Assembly: GCA_019739335.1 (NCBI GenBank)
Contig: CP073261.1
Coordinates: 806,001-870,000, forward strand
Direction of reading: 5' to 3'
DNA: 64,000 bases
Origin: Erythrobacter sp.
GTDB lineage: Bacteria > Pseudomonadota > Alphaproteobacteria > Sphingomonadales > Sphingomonadaceae
This document shows positions 27,246 through 35,316 of the stretch, piece by piece. Numbering within the stretch: position 1 is the stretch's first letter; each line of letters opens with the position of its first letter. Below the pieces are notes generated by a model. The model saw only the letters and a list, made by a program, of their open reading frames with translations, was not told the origin of the DNA and made no database searches. A program made the position numbers and the translations under genes.

Positions 27246-28337
27246 TCATCGCGGGGCGGCCACCGATTCACGCTCGATCAGGCTGCCTTCGATCACCACC
27301 GGCATCGGCGGCAGTTCCTCGCCCCGATTGGCGGCGATGAGCAATTCCACAGCGCGGCCCACCGTCTCGGCAATCGGCTGGTCTATGGCCGTCAACGGGG
27401 GCTGGACGAAGCGGACGACCGGCGAATTGTCGAAACTGATCAGCGACAGGTCCCCCGGAACCCGCATTCCCAGCGCGTGCGCGGCGGAGTTGGTAGCCAT
27501 CGCCATCTGGTCGTTGCTGGCGATGATCGCTGTGGGGCGGTTCTTGGCGGTGAGCAGCTTGCGCGCAGCCGTCTCGCCGCTGGCGTAGGAAAAATCGCCC
27601 CGTTCGCACAGATCGGTGGCGAGGCCTGCCTCTTCCATCGCCGCCAGCCAGCCAGCCTTACGCCGCTCGCTCACTGCATATTCGCGCGGACCGGCGATCA
27701 GGCCGATGCGGGTGTGGCCCTTTTCGATCAGGTGGCGTGTCGCCAGCCTGGCCATCCGGCTGTCCCCCATCGTGATGGCGATATTGCCGCCGTTGGCGCG
27801 CGAGCCAATGCGGGCATAAGGTATCTTCTGCTTCGCCAGCAGTCCGGTGATCAGCGGATTGTCCGAATGCGGCGGGGTCAGGATCACGCCGTCGGGTTGC
27901 AGTGCAGCGATCGCTGCCTTGAGCTCACGCTGGATGTTGTCGTCATGCGTATCGACGAGTTCAAAAATCAGGCGGTATCCGTATTCGGCGCATTTCAGCA
28001 TTCCGCCCATGAGCATCTGGTCGACCCAGTCGTTGCCTTCACGCGCTTTCCACGCCTCGATCGTGCGTTCGCGATCGTTGAGCGCTAGGATCAGGTAGCT
28101 GCGCGATCCGCTCATCCGCTGCGCGGCGATGGAAGGCACATAGCCCAGCTTGTCGATCGAGGCCTGGACCCGCTCCTTCATCTCGGGGCGGACATTGGCT
28201 TCGTTGTTGATGACGCGGCTGACGGTTTGCAGCGAGACGCCCGCGTCTGCTGCCACGTGCTTGATCGTTACCGATTGCCGCCTGCGCGCCACGTCAATTA
28301 GCTCCCGTACATCCGCGTCCGGTAGCGGGGTCGGCAT
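27246..28337 (-). CDS. LacI-family transcriptional repressor
   Basis: The 363-residue protein has a LacI helix-turn-helix at about residues 22-48 (TIKHVAADAGVSLQTVSRVI), then a hinge and a periplasmic-binding-protein-like effector domain ending near VIEGSLIERES. I chose the ATG at 28337 (MPTPLPD). It overlaps the 3' end of GH16 by 44 bases, which suggests coupled expression. The frame is open further upstream but only inside GH16. It is the likely ligand of the palindromes at 25985, 32837 and 32859. Confidence 0.92.
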   Translation of the reverse strand: MPTPLPDADVRELIDVARRRQSVTIKHVAADAGVSLQTVSRVINNEANVRPEMKERVQASIDKLGYVPSIAAQRMSGSRSYLILALNDRERTIEAWKAREGNDWVDQMLMGGMLKCAEYGYRLIFELVDTHDDNIQRELKAAIAALQPDGVILTPPHSDNPLITGLLAKQKIPYARIGSRANGGNIAITMGDSRMARLATRHLIEKGHTRIGLIAGPREYAVSERRKAGWLAAMEEAGLATDLCERGDFSYASGETAARKLLTAKNRPTAIIASNDQMAMATNSAAHALGMRVPGDLSLISFDNSPVVRFVQPPLTAIDQPIAETVGRAVELLIAANRGEELPPMPVVIEGSLIERESVAAPR

Positions 28338-29310
28338 CGCATTGCCAGACACGCACCCAATCGATTTCCATTCGCTTGGGGAAACCCTCGGTGGAAACCC
28401 CGCCGAGCGAGGTGCTCTCGGGCCAATTGCCACCCACGGCGAGATTGAGGATCAGGTGGAACGGCCGATCGAAGGGTGCCTGCGGATCGCTGCTCGCCGC
28501 GGTAAACCATTCGCTTGCCTGCATGGTGCCGAACGGTTCGCCATCGATAAACCAGGTGAAGCGGCCCTGTTCCCACACTACGCCGTAGGTATGGAATTCG
28601 CCGTCGAGCACGCCGGGGAAGGAAATCTCCCGGTTGCGGAAGACATTGCCCGGTGGGCGATCGCCGAAATGCAGCGTGCCAAGAATCGAATTTTCGCCGC
28701 CCGCCTCGCAGGTGGGGCACACAACGCCGAGATTGACCGCTTCCATGATGTCGATCTCGCCCGAGAGCGGCCAGCCACCGTAGCGCTCTTCCTCGGGCAT
28801 CATCCAGAAGGCGGGCCAAACGCCCTGCCCTTGGGGAAGTCGCGCGCGCATTTCGAAACGGCCGTAGGTCCAGCTGGCGTTGCCGCGGGTGGTCAGCTTG
28901 CCGGAGGTGAAAGGTTTGGTTGCCTGTGCATCGGGATCTGCCTGTGTGGCCGCCCATTGCGCGGGCCAGGCTGCGCCGGTGAATTCCTCCTCGCGGGCGA
29001 CCAGCGCCAGCACGCCGTTCTCCACCACGATATTGTCAGGGCGGGCCGTATAGCACTGCCGCTCGTTGTTGCCGCCGCCCCAGCAGTCCTCGATCAGATT
29101 CCAGCGGGCGGTATTGACGGAGGAGCCTTCGAATTCGTCTGACCACACCAGATCCCAGTTTCCGCTGGTCGCTGTAGGTGACGGTGTCGGCGATGGGGGA
29201 GGCGACACAACGAGGGGCGGAGCCATTCGCTCTTCCCCGCCACAACCTGACAGTAAGGCGAGCGTGGCAAGCAGCCCTGCGCCTGCCGCGCTGCGTATCC
29301 GGTCGATCAT
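28294..29310 (-). CDS. Glycoside hydrolase family 16, probable laminarinase lipoprotein
   Basis: The 338-residue lipoprotein has a lipobox (LALLSGC, Cys 23) and a Pro/Ser/Thr-rich linker at about residues 31-48, followed by a GH16 jelly-roll domain. The catalytic signature GEIDIME is at 184-190, with nucleophile E185, D187 and acid/base E190. A WPAFWMMP segment before it is typical of beta-1,3-glucanases. The enzyme probably cuts beta-1,3-glucan (laminarin) at the cell surface or in the periplasm. It is upstream of and overlaps the LacI-family gene. Confidence 0.93.
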   Translation of the reverse strand: MIDRIRSAAGAGLLATLALLSGCGGEERMAPPLVVSPPPSPTPSPTATSGNWDLVWSDEFEGSSVNTARWNLIEDCWGGGNNERQCYTARPDNIVVENGVLALVAREEEFTGAAWPAQWAATQADPDAQATKPFTSGKLTTRGNASWTYGRFEMRARLPQGQGVWPAFWMMPEEERYGGWPLSGEIDIMEAVNLGVVCPTCEAGGENSILGTLHFGDRPPGNVFRNREISFPGVLDGEFHTYGVVWEQGRFTWFIDGEPFGTMQASEWFTAASSDPQAPFDRPFHLILNLAVGGNWPESTSLGGVSTEGFPKRMEIDWVRVWQCDADPATGRGCTGAN

Positions 29311-29366
29311 AAGTCCCTCTCCTCTCCAGCCTTAGGCGCTGCCTACCGGTCCTTGCCAGTCGGAAT

Positions 29367-29403
29367 AATGGGCCCCGGCGCGGGAGGTGCGCCGGGGCCC
29401 ATT
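29367..29403 (-). terminator. Strong hairpin between the TonB receptor and GH16
   Basis: A perfect 15-bp stem (AATGGGCCCCGGCGC with its complement) and a 7-nt loop lie 37 bases after the receptor stop. On the minus strand the downstream tract is ATTATTCC, so it is only a weak classical terminator. It may reduce read-through or protect the receptor mRNA end. Confidence 0.6.
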
Positions 29404-29439
29404 GGCCCTTCGTCGTCCGGAGGAGCTCCGACCTCTGTG

Positions 29440-32400
29440 TTAGAAGTTGAACCGGGCGATAAAGGCATAGCGACGATCATTGCGGAAGGCCGATCGGGTA
29501 ATCCGCGTGCCGTCATAATCGATGACCTGTGATGTCTCGGTCACTTCATCCAGCAGGTTCACCGCCTGCACACCGACTTTGATGTTCTCGGTAATGTCGT
29601 AGAAGATCGAGGCATCGAGCTGTCCCGTCGATTCCTGCCAGATCGGCGAGAACGGAAAGATGTCGTCGCGCGGCGTGATCAGGAACTCCGAGCGCCAGTT
29701 GTACGCGGCGCGCAGCGCCAGAGGCCCACGCTCGTAGAACAGGGTCGCGTTGATAGTGTGCTCCGAAATGCCCGCAAGCGGCTGCCCGGAGACGAACGGA
29801 CCTCCGTTAAGCGGCGTCCCGCCAGTTGCGACCGATGGTGAGCCGATGGCCGAGAGGTTCGGGTTGGAGAAGTCACCACCATCGATATAGGTGTAGGTGA
29901 ACTGCGATCCCAACCCGGACAGGATGCCGGGCAGGAAGTCGTAGGTCTGCTGATAGGCAAGTTCGAAGCCGGTCAGCGTTCCGCTCAGATCGTTGGCCGG
30001 ACCGGTGATGACCACGTCCTGCGAAACGCCGGAAGGAGTGGTGTAGTTCACTACGCCTGTACCGGTGGTCACAATCCCATCGATATCCTTCACGAACAGT
30101 GCGCCCGTCAAGGAGCCGACCGTGTCGAAATACCATTCGAGCGAAAGGTCATAGTTCCACGATTCGACCGGCAGCAGACTCCGATTCCCGGTTGAAATGC
30201 TCAGCAATGGGCCATCGTCCACCCGTCCGCTGAAGCCGAGCACGCCGCCGGCGCTGAAAAGCTGCAGGTCGGGGCGGGATATACCCTTGGACACCGCCCC
30301 GCGAATGACGAAGCCGGTCCCGCTGTCCAGACGAACGTTGAAATTCGGAAGCCAGTGATCGAAGACAATATCGCGGTCGTCCGGGATCGCCTCTCCGGTG
30401 TGGAGTGAGGCGAATTCGGCAAGACGTGCTCCGGTCAGATTGCAATAAAGACGTTGCTGGCCCGGCGGCGTTGGAGTCTGGCACAGGCTCGTGATTTCGG
30501 AAACTTGGACAATTCCGTCACCATTGCCGCCAATCGATACGTCATCGAATTGACCCGGCTCGGGCAAGCCGATCAACGAAGACGTCTGCACCGTAGTTTC
30601 CACATAGCGAAGGCCGATGTTGCCGCTCAATTCCCAACTGTCGCCGAAGTCCGCACCAAAATCGACGCGGGCATAGGCAGCCTTGGTGATTTCGCCGACG
30701 CTGGAGATTTCGCGAGGACAGTAGGTGTCGCAGTTGACCGTCTCGCCAGTCACCGGATTCGTGTAAGTGCGGCCCGCGACGCCGAGGTTGAACCGCTCGG
30801 GCGTCATCGAGAATTCGGAGATTTCATCCCACTGCGGCTGGATCTCGCCATTCAGGTAATCGGCCAGGAAGTCGTCGCCGCCATAGAACCAGGCCTGCCC
30901 GTTCGGGATCGGTGTCGCCACGCTGCCGCGCTGGAAGCCATCAGCGAAAGGGTCACGAAGTTGCGTGTAGTTGGGGAAATCGTCCGTGAAGGCACCCCCC
31001 GCAATCGCAAATTCCTGTCCCGGCAAGCCGGTAAAGAAGCGACCCGGCACAAATGGGCAACCTGCGCCCTCGTTCCAGGGGGCACAGTTACCCCGACCTG
31101 CCCAGGGTGCGGAGAGGTTGCCCCAGGTGCTGAAGTTGGTGTTCCGCGTCGTGCGATCACGATCGGCCCAGCGCGCACCAAAGCTCACCTGGCGGATGAA
31201 CCCGTCGTCGCTCACATCATATTCGACATCACCGCTCAGGCTGTACATTTCGCCGTCATTGCGCTCACGGCTGTCGAGGCCGAACCAGTAGTAGGTGTAG
31301 AAACCGCTGGAGAAATAGTCGGCAGGCGCGCCCACGGGAGCAAGGAACTCCACATTCGGCGTGCTGCCACCCAGATCGAGCGCGATGTCCGCCCAGGTGC
31401 TCATCGCGCCGAATACGGAATCGCGCGTCAGTTCCGACTGGACGATCTGGCCGTCGAAATTGAACCGTAGACGGTCGGTTACCTCGAAGTCGACATCGAA
31501 CGAATAGTCCTCGGTCACTGATTGCGTGTCCCGCAGGAAGCGCAGCGAGTCGACCGGGATGCCACCAAGCCCGAACGGCGTGGCATAGGCATTGCCGACG
31601 TTGTCGGTCAGGATGCCATTGAGGAACTGGCCATTTCCGTCGAACTGGAAATCCGTGCCGGGGCGCGGATCAGGAGCCGAGACGCCGTCATCGATCCGAC
31701 CCAGCAGCGCGTATTCCTCGGTGAAGAAACTGGTGTCCGAACGCAGGTATTCCAGCGTGAGGAGGAAGCGCCCGTCGTTGCTTTCGAACTGGCCGACTGC
31801 CGAATAGGCTTCCCGGTCGCGATCGAGGTCCGTCGTGCGAACGCCGGCATATTGCGGAACGATTACGGATCCCGCCGGCGGGAATTCGGAGGGCTGAAAG
31901 TTTGGCGTGTCACCAAAACCGCCCGAATTCGTGTCGAAAACGCGCAGGCAGCCGCCGCTGAGATCGGCATTGCGATAGCACGGGTCGGCAACCTGCGACG
32001 CATCGGTGCGGCTACGCAACTGGGAATTCGAATAGGACAGCTGCAGGCCGAAGGTACCAATGCCTGTGTCGAACGTGTTCGACGCGAGCAGGTTGATCGT
32101 CGGCGACCACTCTTCACGCAGGTCGCCGTAATTGGCTTCGATCGAACCGGCGAAATGCAGACCCGGATTGTCCAATGGCTTGCGGGTGACGAGATTGACG
32201 AGACCGGCAATCTGCCCTTCGATCATGTCGGCGGTGGTATTCTTGTAGACTTCGACCCGACCGACCAGTTCGGGCGACACGTCCTCGAAGCTGAGGCTTC
32301 GTCCGCCGGTGGCAGAGAAGATATCCCGCCCATTGAGTTCGGACCGGACAAAGGGAAGGCCGCGGATGATAACGCCGGTTCCTTCAACCGAAAAGCGATC

Positions 32401-32742
32401 CGGGTCGGAGGTCTTTTCGAAGCGACCGATGTTCACGCCCGGGACGCGCTGTAGCGCCTCGGTAACCGACCGATCGGGAAGCGCGCCGATGTCCTCAGCG
32501 GTAATCACGTCGACAATCGTGTCGGCGTTTTCCTTGAAGTCTTGCGCATTTTGCAGCGAAGCACGGAAGCCGCTGACGACGATGACGTTTTCATCTGCCG
32601 GATCGACCTGCACTTCAGGCTCCTGCGCGGCCGGCACATCTTGCGCCAGCGCCATGCCCGGATGCGCGGCACAGAGCGCCAGACCGGATACGGTTGCAAG
32701 CGTACGGGCCCGGTTAACGGGCTTCAAAGTCGATTTGCGCAC
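29440..32742 (-). CDS. TonB-dependent receptor, Xanthomonas/Caulobacter carbohydrate type
   Basis: The 1100-residue outer-membrane receptor starts with a signal peptide (to MALAQ). Its plug has VIVVSGFRASLQNAQDFKE and a TEALQRVPGVNIGRF segment, typical of the large TonB-Xanth-Caul receptors that import oligosaccharides. The C-terminus ends in an aromatic residue (IARFNF), as expected for barrel insertion. I chose the GTG at 32742 because GGGGAG lies just upstream; the frame is open to 32904 but without support. Two operator-like palindromes lie 95-131 bases upstream. Confidence 0.93.
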   Translation of the reverse strand: MRKSTLKPVNRARTLATVSGLALCAAHPGMALAQDVPAAQEPEVQVDPADENVIVVSGFRASLQNAQDFKENADTIVDVITAEDIGALPDRSVTEALQRVPGVNIGRFEKTSDPDRFSVEGTGVIIRGLPFVRSELNGRDIFSATGGRSLSFEDVSPELVGRVEVYKNTTADMIEGQIAGLVNLVTRKPLDNPGLHFAGSIEANYGDLREEWSPTINLLASNTFDTGIGTFGLQLSYSNSQLRSRTDASQVADPCYRNADLSGGCLRVFDTNSGGFGDTPNFQPSEFPPAGSVIVPQYAGVRTTDLDRDREAYSAVGQFESNDGRFLLTLEYLRSDTSFFTEEYALLGRIDDGVSAPDPRPGTDFQFDGNGQFLNGILTDNVGNAYATPFGLGGIPVDSLRFLRDTQSVTEDYSFDVDFEVTDRLRFNFDGQIVQSELTRDSVFGAMSTWADIALDLGGSTPNVEFLAPVGAPADYFSSGFYTYYWFGLDSRERNDGEMYSLSGDVEYDVSDDGFIRQVSFGARWADRDRTTRNTNFSTWGNLSAPWAGRGNCAPWNEGAGCPFVPGRFFTGLPGQEFAIAGGAFTDDFPNYTQLRDPFADGFQRGSVATPIPNGQAWFYGGDDFLADYLNGEIQPQWDEISEFSMTPERFNLGVAGRTYTNPVTGETVNCDTYCPREISSVGEITKAAYARVDFGADFGDSWELSGNIGLRYVETTVQTSSLIGLPEPGQFDDVSIGGNGDGIVQVSEITSLCQTPTPPGQQRLYCNLTGARLAEFASLHTGEAIPDDRDIVFDHWLPNFNVRLDSGTGFVIRGAVSKGISRPDLQLFSAGGVLGFSGRVDDGPLLSISTGNRSLLPVESWNYDLSLEWYFDTVGSLTGALFVKDIDGIVTTGTGVVNYTTPSGVSQDVVITGPANDLSGTLTGFELAYQQTYDFLPGILSGLGSQFTYTYIDGGDFSNPNLSAIGSPSVATGGTPLNGGPFVSGQPLAGISEHTINATLFYERGPLALRAAYNWRSEFLITPRDDIFPFSPIWQESTGQLDASIFYDITENIKVGVQAVNLLDEVTETSQVIDYDGTRITRSAFRNDRRYAFIARFNF

Positions 32743-32836
32743 TGTCTTCTCCCCTTCAATGCATGGCCTACGCTTCGCCAACATTGGTAAAAAAAATCGA
32801 TCCCTTGCCGGGATTCGTCTCGTGTCATACTGCAAA

Positions 32837-32850
32837 TGTGATCGTTCACA
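32837..32850. promoter_or_regulatory. LacI-type operator candidate 1, receptor/halogenase gap
   Basis: The 14-mer TGTGATCGTTCACA is a palindrome with one mismatched pair. Its centre is 22 bp from the next copy, two helical turns, so both sites face the same side of the helix. Confidence 0.6.
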
Positions 32851-32858
32851 AGCGCAAA

Positions 32859-32872
32859 AATGAACGTTCACA
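32859..32872. promoter_or_regulatory. LacI-type operator candidate 2, receptor/halogenase gap
   Basis: AATGAACGTTCACA contains the perfect 10-bp palindrome TGAACGTTCA. It shares AACGTTCACA with the site before GH3. The gap serves the divergent TonB receptor and halogenase-like genes. Confidence 0.6.
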
Positions 32873-32991
32873 ATTGTCATGCCATAGTGTAGCATTTTTG
32901 CCAATACGGACCTTGTGACCCGAGCCGACGCCCTTGCTTCGGGCAGGTGTGTCGTTACGCAGGGTTACGGACGAGAGGACGGATTGCACAC

Positions 32992-34500
32992 ATGGCTATC
33001 AAGCATATCGTGATCGTGGGCGGCGGCACCGCCGGGTGGATGGCGGCGGCTGCGCTTTCGCGGCTGCGGGAAGGGCACGATCTGGCGATCACGCTGATAG
33101 AATCCGAACTGATCGGCACAGTCGGCGTCGGCGAAGCGACGATCCCCCCATTCATTGAGTTCCAGCAATTGCTCGGCTTGAACGAGGCCGAGATGCTGGC
33201 GGCCGTCCAGGGCTCCTTCAAACTCGGCATCCAGTTCGTCAACTGGGGCAAGCTGGGTGACAGTTACATCCACCCTTTCGGCAATTACGGTTATGCGATG
33301 GGCGGCATCACTTTCCCGCATGTCTGGCACCACTTTCACCAGCAGGGGGACAAGCGGCCAATTCAGGTCTTCAATGTCGAAACAATGGCAGCCTACTTCG
33401 GCAAGTTCGCCAAGACCGAGGATTTCAAGCGTGATGACCTGCCGCCCGTCAATTACGCCTACCACATCAATGCCACTGCCTACGCCGGTTTCCTGCGCAA
33501 ATATGCCGAGCAGCGCGGCGTGGTGCGGCAGGAAGGACGGGTGGACGATGTCCAACTGGACAGCGAGAGCGGCTTCGTTACCTCGCTCGCACTGGAAGGC
33601 GGGCAGAGCATCGAGGGCGACCTTTTCGTCGACTGCTCCGGCTTTCGCGGGCTGCTGATCGAACAGGCGCTGGAGACGGGGTATGAGGACTGGACCCACT
33701 GGCTGCCGTGCAACCGCGCAGTCGCCCTGCCCTGCAATCGCGACGATGGCAGCCCGCCCCCGCCTTTCACCCGCGCGACTGCCCATTCCGCCGGATGGCA
33801 ATGGCAGGTGCCTTTGCAAACACGCAACGGCAACGGCCATGTTTTTTGCGATGCATTCATGCAGCCAGACGAGGCAACCGATATCCTCATGGCCAACATG
33901 GCGGGCAAGCCGACTGCCGAGCCCAACCACCTTCGATTTGTTACCGGGCGGCGAAAGAAGTTCTGGAACAAGAATGTCGTTGCGCTCGGGCTGGCGGCGG
34001 GATTCATGGAACCGCTTGAATCAACTTCGATCCACCTCATCAACACCGGCATCAACAAGCTGATGGCGCTGCTTTCGCTGGACGGGGTGAACGAGGCGCA
34101 GGCCCAAACCTTCAATCGGCTGACGACCAAGGAATACGAGAGGATCCGTGACTTCCTGATCCTGCACTACAACGCCACTAGCCGCACCGATTCGGAGTTC
34201 TGGAATTATTGCCGCACGATGTCTGTGCCCGACAGCCTGACCGAGAAGATCGAACTGTTCAAAATGAACGGGCAGATCTTCCGCGAGGATGATGAGCTCT
34301 TCACCGAAACGAGCTGGGCAGCGGTGATGATGGGGCAGGGTATTGCCATGCGGGGCCACAATGCAATGGCCGCCACGCTCGATCAGGCAGCGACGCGCAA
34401 AGAACTGGACGAGATCGAAAAATCGGTGCGCTTCCTCGTCCAGCACATGCCCACGCATGGCGAATATCTGGCCCGATATTGTCCGGCAGCTCCTGCCTGA
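32992..34500 (+). CDS. Tryptophan-halogenase-family flavoprotein
   Basis: The 502-residue protein has an FAD-binding GGGTAGWM motif at 10-17. It has the family lysine (K77 in GSFKLGIQF, the counterpart of the PrnA catalytic lysine), WQWQVP at 269-274 (the WxWxIP signature) and EPLESTSIHL near 340-349. These residues suggest a working flavin-dependent halogenase fold. Its substrate is unlikely to be free tryptophan; homologues are common beside sugar TonB receptors in marine alphaproteobacteria and remain unexplained. The start is the ATG at 32992, and it is divergent from the receptor. Confidence 0.88.
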   Translation: MAIKHIVIVGGGTAGWMAAAALSRLREGHDLAITLIESELIGTVGVGEATIPPFIEFQQLLGLNEAEMLAAVQGSFKLGIQFVNWGKLGDSYIHPFGNYGYAMGGITFPHVWHHFHQQGDKRPIQVFNVETMAAYFGKFAKTEDFKRDDLPPVNYAYHINATAYAGFLRKYAEQRGVVRQEGRVDDVQLDSESGFVTSLALEGGQSIEGDLFVDCSGFRGLLIEQALETGYEDWTHWLPCNRAVALPCNRDDGSPPPPFTRATAHSAGWQWQVPLQTRNGNGHVFCDAFMQPDEATDILMANMAGKPTAEPNHLRFVTGRRKKFWNKNVVALGLAAGFMEPLESTSIHLINTGINKLMALLSLDGVNEAQAQTFNRLTTKEYERIRDFLILHYNATSRTDSEFWNYCRTMSVPDSLTEKIELFKMNGQIFREDDELFTETSWAAVMMGQGIAMRGHNAMAATLDQAATRKELDEIEKSVRFLVQHMPTHGEYLARYCPAAPA

Positions 34501-34515
34501 AAATAGCCGTGGCGA

Positions 34516-34533
34516 TTGTCATAGCGGAGTCAA
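34516..34533 (+). promoter_or_regulatory. Weak Pho-box-like repeat before the PhoB-like regulator
   Basis: TTGTCAT is followed, after AGCG, by GAGTCAA. The two 7-mers start 11 bp apart, the phasing of Pho boxes, but the second unit is poor. The site lies 45 bases before the regulator start. Confidence 0.3.
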
Positions 34534-34578
34534 ATTTGGTCGGCAGCAGTGCCCGTGCACAACAGGGCACAATCGACC

Positions 34579-35271
34579 ATGCAGCGCGTCAGCATCTTCA
34601 CGACAGACAAGCAATCCGCCCGCTTCGACGCCTTTACCCATGACGGAGTGACCTACGCCTTTGCGCTGCTCACCTGCCAGGGCCCGATGCAACTGGTCGA
34701 AGGTGCGCCCAAGGCATTCGTCGACTGGGTGCTCGACGATTGCTCCGGCCTCGAACTGGTCCGCCGCCTGCGTGCCGATCCGCGCATGGTCCATGCGCAT
34801 ATCACAATGGTGCTGGACGAAGACGATGCCGAAGACCGCCGCCGCGCATTGAAGGCGGGGGCGGACGACTACGCGATTGCCCCGCTAGGTCGGCAGGCGA
34901 TGCTCGACCGGGTGCTGGCGGGACATGCCGGGGATCGCAGCGCCGCAACCGAGCGGCTGATCGAGCACGGCGATCTGGTTATCAACACAGGCAGCGAACA
35001 CGCGCGCTGGCAAGGCGAGCGAATAGTGCTTCGCCCCAATGAGTTTCGCGTGTTGCGCTTTCTGGCCGAGAATCCGGACCGGATTTTCTCCCGCCAGGAA
35101 TTGATCGAAGCGCTCGGTAAGGCGGGTGACCCGGAATACCTGCGCACGGTAGACGTGTGGATCAAGCGGCTGCGCGTGGGCCTCCGTGATGCCGGCGCGG
35201 CCCACCTGCTACGCACGGTGCATGGCAAGGGCTATGTGTTCGATACGCCGGCGGTCGTGCGCGAGGGGTGA
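34579..35271 (+). CDS. PhoB/OmpR-type winged-helix regulator with an atypical receiver domain
   Basis: The 230-residue protein has a receiver-like domain (about 1-120) and a C-terminal OmpR/PhoB winged helix (RPNEFRVLRFLAENP, then TVDVWIKRLR and TVHGKGYVF). The phospho-acceptor position seems to be D49 (FVDWVLDDCSGLEL). The usual N-terminal acidic pair and the KP switch lysine are missing (AIAPLG at 99-104). It may therefore act without normal phosphorylation. No sensor kinase gene is adjacent. The ATG at 34579 is preferred over an in-frame start at 34549; no good ribosome site is visible for either. Confidence 0.85.
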   Translation: MQRVSIFTTDKQSARFDAFTHDGVTYAFALLTCQGPMQLVEGAPKAFVDWVLDDCSGLELVRRLRADPRMVHAHITMVLDEDDAEDRRRALKAGADDYAIAPLGRQAMLDRVLAGHAGDRSAATERLIEHGDLVINTGSEHARWQGERIVLRPNEFRVLRFLAENPDRIFSRQELIEALGKAGDPEYLRTVDVWIKRLRVGLRDAGAAHLLRTVHGKGYVFDTPAVVREG

Positions 35272-35273
35272 TC

Positions 35274-35309
35274 GCCTGGAGCCTGTTCTGGATTGGGCAA
35301 GCTCCAGGC
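35274..35309. terminator. Hairpin between convergent genes
   Basis: A perfect 9-bp stem (GCCTGGAGC/GCTCCAGGC) with an 18-nt loop lies between the regulator stop and the TonB receptor stop. There is no clear T-run on either side, so termination is uncertain. Confidence 0.45.
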
Positions 35310-35316
35310 TTCAGCC

